Notes under the pieces: generated by a model
The model's database searches: none
What the model was told of the DNA's origin: nothing
What the model saw: the letters and a program-made list of their open reading frames with translations, nothing else
Origin: CAVTRI01 sp963737075
GTDB lineage: Bacteria; Actinomycetota; Acidimicrobiia; Acidimicrobiales; Palsa-688
DNA: 64,000 nt
NCBI GenBank assembly: GCA_963737075.1
Contig: CAVTRI010000002.1
Location: 1,054,001 to 1,118,000, forward strand
Reading direction: 5' to 3'
Made by a program: the position numbers and the translations under genes
In this document: positions 59,950-64,000 of the stretch, one piece after another
Layout: every line of letters begins with the position of its first letter
Position numbering within the stretch: the stretch's first letter is position 1

Positions 59950-60263
59950 CGCAACTCGCCCGGCGGCTGACGGCGGCTGCCGTCGCGCAGCCATTCACCG
60001 TCACGGTCGGCGTAGCCCAACACGATCGGAAGTTCGCCGTCGCCGGCGGGGGCGGTGTGGATGACCACCCCGTCCCCGAGCGTCGTGACGGCGAGCTGAT
60101 CGCACCGGGCGAGACCGTCGGCCGTGATCCGAGCGGCGTAGGAAACGCTGAGCTCGATGCCGGCCTCGCGGGCGACGCCGCGATGTCGACACGCCAGGCG
60201 GGCGGCACTCTGGCTGAGTTGGCCTTGAGCTGGAGCGCCGGTGAGGGTTCGGGTGGCGGGCAT
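59946..60263 (-). CDS. Hypothetical element protein, 105 residues
   Basis: The frame begins with MPATRTLTGAPAQGQL and ends PGELR, overlapping the next start by four bases. The second half is beta-rich (ITADGLARCDQLAVTTLGDGVVIHTAP). No family is recognised. The coupling to the following gene supports a real coding region. Confidence 0.65.
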   Translation of the reverse strand: MPATRTLTGAPAQGQLSQSAARLACRHRGVAREAGIELSVSYAARITADGLARCDQLAVTTLGDGVVIHTAPAGDGELPIVLGYADRDGEWLRDGSRRQPPGELR

Positions 60264-60325
60264 GGGCGCTGATGCACCTCCTCAGCGGCCATGGCGACCG
60301 CCTCACCTCTATGGCGGTCTCGCCG

Positions 60326-60895
60326 TCAGCTATCCCCGTCGCTGCCAGTCACCCTGCTCTCGGAATCGGGGATACCGCCGTTGTCGTGGGGAGGACGGGC
60401 GGTTTGCCGCTGCTGGCGTCGCTTGCAGTCGTCGGCGATGTGCTCGTCCCAGCCGGTGTGGTCTGGTCGGTGCAGGGTGGCGGGGGATTCCCGGTGGGAA
60501 GACCCGCAGGCATATTCGGCGGTCCAGGTGCGCAGGAGGGCTTCGATGTCGCGAAGGGCGCGCATCCATTCGACGGAGGCGGTGGCGGGGGCCATAGGGG
60601 CGTAGCTGACCCTTTCGTGGTCGCGCAGGGCGGCCAGGGCCTCGACGTGTTCGTTGTGCCGCCACCAGCAGGGAGGGATCACGTGATGGTCGAGGTGGGC
60701 GAACCTCTCCTGGAGCTCGATTACCCAGCTCCGTAGCTCTTCCCATCGTTCGGCGATGACGTTCGGCGGCAGCTTGGGCCAGTGGGTGGCGGCGGGGATG
60801 TCGTCGAGTTGGGGGAAGCCGGTGGCGTGCAGGCCCATCATCTCACCCGTCTCGGCGTCGGCGGGCGGCGGCCCACGATCGGGTTTCCGGTTCAT
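60326..60895 (-). CDS. DUF4913-like element protein
   Basis: The ATG at 60895 overlaps the HNH stop (ATGA) and gives 189 residues. The core LPPNVIAERWEELRSWVIELQERFAHLDHHVIPPCWWRHNEHVEALAALRDHE matches the pattern of DUF4913 proteins of Streptomyces integrative elements, with Cys-Trp and His-x-x-His features; only part is quoted here as position guide. The function is unknown. Confidence 0.7.
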   Translation of the reverse strand: MNRKPDRGPPPADAETGEMMGLHATGFPQLDDIPAATHWPKLPPNVIAERWEELRSWVIELQERFAHLDHHVIPPCWWRHNEHVEALAALRDHERVSYAPMAPATASVEWMRALRDIEALLRTWTAEYACGSSHRESPATLHRPDHTGWDEHIADDCKRRQQRQTARPPHDNGGIPDSESRVTGSDGDS

Positions 60896-61270
60896 CGGCC
60901 GGTCTGGGCGTTGGGAAGCAGGCCGATGATGAGATCGGTCGCCTGCGCCCGGTCGAGGCGTCGCCAACCGGGGTTGGCCTCGTAGATCGCGTGGAGCCGG
61001 TCGTGACAACCGCGGCATGTCGGATAGAGATCCGGGAAGCGTTCGTGGCCGAGCCGTCGGTAGCTGCGGTGATGCAAGTCACCCGACTCCAGCGTCCACG
61101 CCGCCCCGCAGATCACACACGTTGGTGGGCTGTTGGTACTGAGAGGTCCATTCGTCGTACCAGCGGCGGCGCACGTCCAGCCAGGCGGGACTGGCCATCC
61201 AGCAGCTGTAAGCGACGCGGCGCATGATGCGATGCCGGGACCAGGCGAGTCCTGGCCGAGGGTCACGCAT
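60892..61270 (-). pseudogene. HNH-type endonuclease-like protein, frameshifted
   Basis: The first frame (ATG 61270, MRDPRPGLAWSRHRIM through YQQPTN) is followed by a frameshift at about 61123-61130; the rest continues in another frame as TCVICGAAWTLESGDLHHRSY, then CRGCHDRLHAIYEANPGWRRL. Together they give a CxxC-HH-CxxCH zinc and HNH-like layout common in such elements. One extra base explains the break. Its start overlaps the coupling protein stop, and its stop overlaps the next ATG. Confidence 0.7.
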
Positions 61271-63017
61271 CCCGACCAGTCCCCGCCGCGCTCTCGAAGG
61301 CCTGCCGCCCCTGAGTGAGCTGGGCGGCCTCGGCCCGGGCCGTCCACGGCGTCAGCTGCAACAGGATTGGGGGCGCCGAGCGCAATAGCAGCAGGCCGTG
61401 GCCGACCGGCAGCTGGCGAATTGTCGAAGGCTCCAGGATCGGCCGGTGTCGCACCGATTCGGAGATGCTGCTGCCGGCGGGCCCGCCGCCGTTCTCGCAC
61501 TTCCCGGTCGCCGACCAGCCGGGAGATCGCGGCCAAGTCGTCGGCATTGGCCGAGCCGCCCAAGATGACCTTGACGATGGCGGCATCCCAGATGGCTCCT
61601 GTCGCTTCCCGGCCCCACCGGTCCCGGGCCTGAGCGAGCGATTGCAACACGGCCAGAGTGGTGATGCCGCTGCCGCCGCCGTCAGACATCAGCGACGGCA
61701 GAGAGGGCAGCGGGTAGTTGGCCGCCTCGTCCAGCAGGAGCGCTAAGGGGGGGTCCAGCGGAGCGCCCGGGGGAGCGAGCTGCGACCCGTCTGGCGATAT
61801 CGACCACGTCCTCGACCAAGGCGGCGACCAGGCTCGCGGTGGCCGACGCCCCCGATGCCGTGCCCAACAGGAAAAGCGTGCCGTTCCCCGCGAGAAACGA
61901 CTGGGGGTCGAACGCCTCCCCGGGTCCGGGGCTCACCGCCTCTAGCACCACCGGGTCCGCCAGGGGTGCGAACGTGTTGGCCACCATGGCCCAGATCGAG
62001 TCCCGGGTGTGGGCGTCGGCGGCCAGGATGGCATCCAGCGCCCGGTCCCAACCCGGTGTGGCCGCGCGGTGATGGGTGAGGATGGCGACGGCTTCTTTGG
62101 CGCCGGCCGCCGCGTGCGACCACCGGTATAGATCCGCCCGAGGCCGGCTGTCCAAGGCGGCGGCGTGCAACAGGCAACGGACAACCGACAGCGCCTGCTG
62201 GCGCCAAAAGGTGCCGTTCTCCACCCCGGACCGGCCGCCGTCAGGCACCAGCGTCTCCGCGCGGGGCATCGCCGTTTGCGGCCTTTGGCAGCCGGCTACC
62301 AGCGACCACCGCAACCACGGTGCCCGGCCCCGCTGGTGGGCGAGACCTTGCGGGTCGAACACGGCCACCGGACCCTTCCGGTCGCTGGCGGCCAACGTCA
62401 CCGCCAGGTTGTCCGGCCGGGTGCTCGTGGTCACCACCGGCCCGGGCGTCGACGATCATCGGGATCACCACCGAGGTTCCCTTGCCAGAGCGAGGCGGCC
62501 CCAGCAGTAGCAGCGAATCTTCCACTGACACCCAACAGCCGACACCGTGGCTGCGCCCCAGCAGGTAGCAGGTAGCCGACATCGGTCGCCGTCGGCCGAC
62601 GAACTGACGCTCGGAGGGTGGAGGCCTTGGCCACCAGGACCCGCTGGCCGGCGAAGTGGGTCACTTCCTTCCGCTTCGCTAAGCCGTCCGTCGACGGGGC
62701 CTTCTTGTCGGCGGTCCCGATATTGTGATCAGGCCCCAGCCCAGCCACGTGAGGCCGCCCACGGCGACAAACACCGTCGCGGTGACCGTCCAGTAGAGAG
62801 CCGCCGGTCCGACCGGTGCGTTCCAGGCCGCTGAAGGGTCCGCGAAGTGGGCGAACGCTGCGAATCCTGCCAGCTGGCGTCCATGCGGAACCCGGTGCCC
62901 AGACACGAGGGCTGCGGCGGCGCCCGCACCCCACAGGATCACGCCGAGCATCACGGCTCCAGCGACCGTGAAGAGGGCGTAGTCCTTGCTGTCGCGCGAC
63001 ACCTGCGCCGTCGTCAA
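61263..63017 (-). pseudogene. VirD4/TraG-type conjugative coupling protein, multiply frameshifted
   Basis: Pieces in three frames together form a coupling ATPase: membrane segments (YALFTVAGAVMLGVILWGAG, WTVTATVFVAVGGLTWLGWG), then VTHFAGQRVLVAKAST, the Walker A LLLGPPRSGKGTSVVIP, VAVFDPQGL, GTLFLLGTASGASA, LALLLDEAANYPLPSLPSL (Walker B), TLAVLQSLAQARDRWG and RQLPVGHGLLLLRSAPP. Breaks lie near 62735, 62560 (a 7-bp tandem TACCTGC duplication), 62445, 61765 and 61490. A functional protein is unlikely. No other type IV secretion genes are in the window. Confidence 0.82.
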
Positions 63018-63307
63018 CGCCGTCTCCTCCAGTCGAGAAGGCTCTCTTCTGTAGAAGGCGAAGACGACGTCAGCTACGAGGCGAAGGAGGCCATCGCGTC
63101 CGGCCGGTCCGTGATGGTTGCCGAGACGGCAACTTTGAGAGGCGGTTTGATCGGCGCGATAGGGGCTCCCGTGCTGTCCCGGTAGGCGCCGTTTGGGGGC
63201 CTGACGTCGGCTGCCGGGCGAGGAGATCAGCGTCGATAGGGCGGTGCCTGAGGTATGAGTGCCGTGCTGGTCTTGTTCCAGATCCGCTGGTTGTTCGAGG
63301 CGCCTCG
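63018..63307. other. Intergenic region beyond the coupling protein
   Basis: Nothing convincing is encoded. A copy of the tRNA-Arg 3' end, expected at the right edge of the element, was not found here. The composition is like the rest of the window. Confidence 0.4.
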
Positions 63308-63988
63308 CTATGAGCTCGCAAGGAACTTGGCGAGAGCCTCCTGGAAGAGCGGATCGGACGTCGCGAGTCCGTGATCGGCGCTACCGACGATGAGGTGTTG
63401 CGCGTCCGGGAGCAAACCGGCGAGGTCCCAACGCTTGCTGGCTCCCATGTCTCCGCCGCCATTGAGAAACAGCAGCGGAGCCGATGCCGACCTCAACACG
63501 TCCAGTGGAATCATCCGGATCGCCTGTCCAGCCACGCCGAGGGCAACGAAATCGGCGTCGGGATCCAACCGGGCGAACTGCAAGAACAACTCGGTACCGG
63601 GATGCTGATCCCAGGAGCCGTCCAGGAAGCACTTGCCGACCAAACCCAGGAACGCCTCGAGCTCCGGGTACACGCCTTCCACATGCGAGGACCCGATTCC
63701 ACACAGGGCGGCGCGGGAAACCCACGGGTCGCTCAAGAGATGGCTCGCGATCATGGCCCCCAGCGAATATCCGACCAACGACGCCCGTTGGAGTCCGACA
63801 TGCTCGACCACGGCCCGAACGTCTCCTGCCCAGGCCGCCATGCTGTAGCTGGCAGGGTCATGCGGCTTTTCCGAATGCCCATGACCTCGAAGATCCAGCA
63901 TCACGACCCGGTGCCCAGCCGCCAGCAGCGACGACTCCACCGTCGGGCCGTGCCCGATCACGAACCGTCCGTTCTCGTCGGTCGCCAC
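63308..63988 (-). CDS. Alpha/beta-fold hydrolase, N-terminus probably beyond the window
   Basis: The sequence VVMLDLRGHGHSEKP, the nucleophile elbow LVGYSLGAMIASHLL (Ser), the Asp in FLNGGGDMG region and the His in VGSADHGLATSD give the usual catalytic triad order. The frame stays open to the window end and the usual first strands before GHG are short, so the true start may lie outside; GTG at 63988 is the last in-frame start seen. Substrate unknown. It is the first gene after the element. Confidence 0.82.
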   Translation of the reverse strand: MATDENGRFVIGHGPTVESSLLAAGHRVVMLDLRGHGHSEKPHDPASYSMAAWAGDVRAVVEHVGLQRASLVGYSLGAMIASHLLSDPWVSRAALCGIGSSHVEGVYPELEAFLGLVGKCFLDGSWDQHPGTELFLQFARLDPDADFVALGVAGQAIRMIPLDVLRSASAPLLFLNGGGDMGASKRWDLAGLLPDAQHLIVGSADHGLATSDPLFQEALAKFLASS

Positions 63989-64000
63989 GGTGGTAACCGA

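Larger units (their letters stand above)
56884..63017. mobile_element. Degenerate actinobacterial integrative/conjugative element at tRNA-Arg
   Basis: From the tRNA-Arg 3' end rightwards lie a tyrosine integrase, an excisionase-like protein, a DnaG-like primase, two small unknown genes, a DUF4913-like protein, an HNH-type protein and a VirD4/TraG-type coupling protein, the set of actinomycete integrative elements. The left attachment site should lie in the T-arm/acceptor of the tRNA. No second copy of that sequence is seen up to the window end, so the right edge is uncertain. The integrase, coupling protein and HNH genes carry frameshifts, so the element is probably decaying, unless the indels are sequence errors. 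Confidence 0.72.

Noticed and set aside
63070..63462. Gene beyond the coupling protein
   Set aside because: The frame overlaps the alpha/beta hydrolase on the same strand in another phase and has no domain.

Overview
The window comes from a high-GC actinobacterium (Actinomycetota). The evidence is GTG/TTG starts, an inositol-3-phosphate synthase gene, a WXG100/EccC pair, a PknB-PstP-RodA-PbpA-FHA operon and CrgA. Gene order matches three blocks that lie near oriC in Mycobacterium tuberculosis: dnaB-rplI-rpsR-ssb-rpsF with ponA-DUF5318-PadR-ino1; pcnA-DUF6049-trxB-trxA-parB-parA-rsmG-jag-yidC-yidD-rnpA-rpmH; and crgA-trpG/pabA-pknB-pbpA-rodA-pstP-fhaB-fhaA-tRNA-Leu. The blocks are joined differently here. 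dnaA does not follow rpmH and pknA is missing, so a deep-branching lineage such as Acidimicrobiia is plausible, but that is inference.

Layout. 1-2.6 kb: replication and ribosomal operon on the minus strand (dnaB cut by the window edge). 2.86-4.10 kb: IS630-family insertion sequence abutting the panB stop codon. 5.3-10.2 kb: a minimal type VII secretion-like pair, WXG100 protein and a three-ATPase EccC/EssC protein that carries a frameshift. 10-17.7 kb: methyltransferase, class A penicillin-binding protein, DUF5318, PadR regulator with a palindromic operator, ino1, a second methyltransferase with a 50-bp tandem duplication at its start, and an AbiEi/DUF559-like protein. 18-28.8 kb: CCA-adding enzyme, deacetylase-family protein, GNAT, DUF6049 (frameshifted), DegV, a membrane Ser/Thr kinase, thioredoxin reductase and thioredoxin. 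28.9-37.2 kb: parB, parA, rsmG, jag, yidC, yidD, rnpA, rpmH with two parS sites. 37.4-40.7 kb: peroxiredoxin, thiolase, crgA, glutamine amidotransferase. 41.3-48.9 kb: cell-wall and cell-division signalling operon in which most genes overlap by 4 bases, with tRNA-Leu(CAG) upstream. 49-56 kb: housekeeping and accessory enzymes plus a 112-bp palindromic MITE-like element. 56.8-63.0 kb: an integrative element next to tRNA-Arg(ACG) with integrase, excisionase, primase and a coupling protein, most of the large genes broken by frameshifts. 63.3-64 kb: alpha/beta hydrolase, probably cut by the window end.

Cell-envelope growth links much of the window. The PASTA kinase PknB and phosphatase PstP-type enzyme would act with the FHA proteins on RodA/PbpA and CrgA, while YidC/YidD, the class A PBP and the type VII-like pair serve envelope assembly. 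The junctions between convergent genes (17.7-18.1, 40.7-41.3 and 56.1-56.8 kb) hold GC-rich repeat arrays that no gene explains. Several genes carry single-base indels, so sequence quality and true pseudogenes must be separated before biology is inferred from them.
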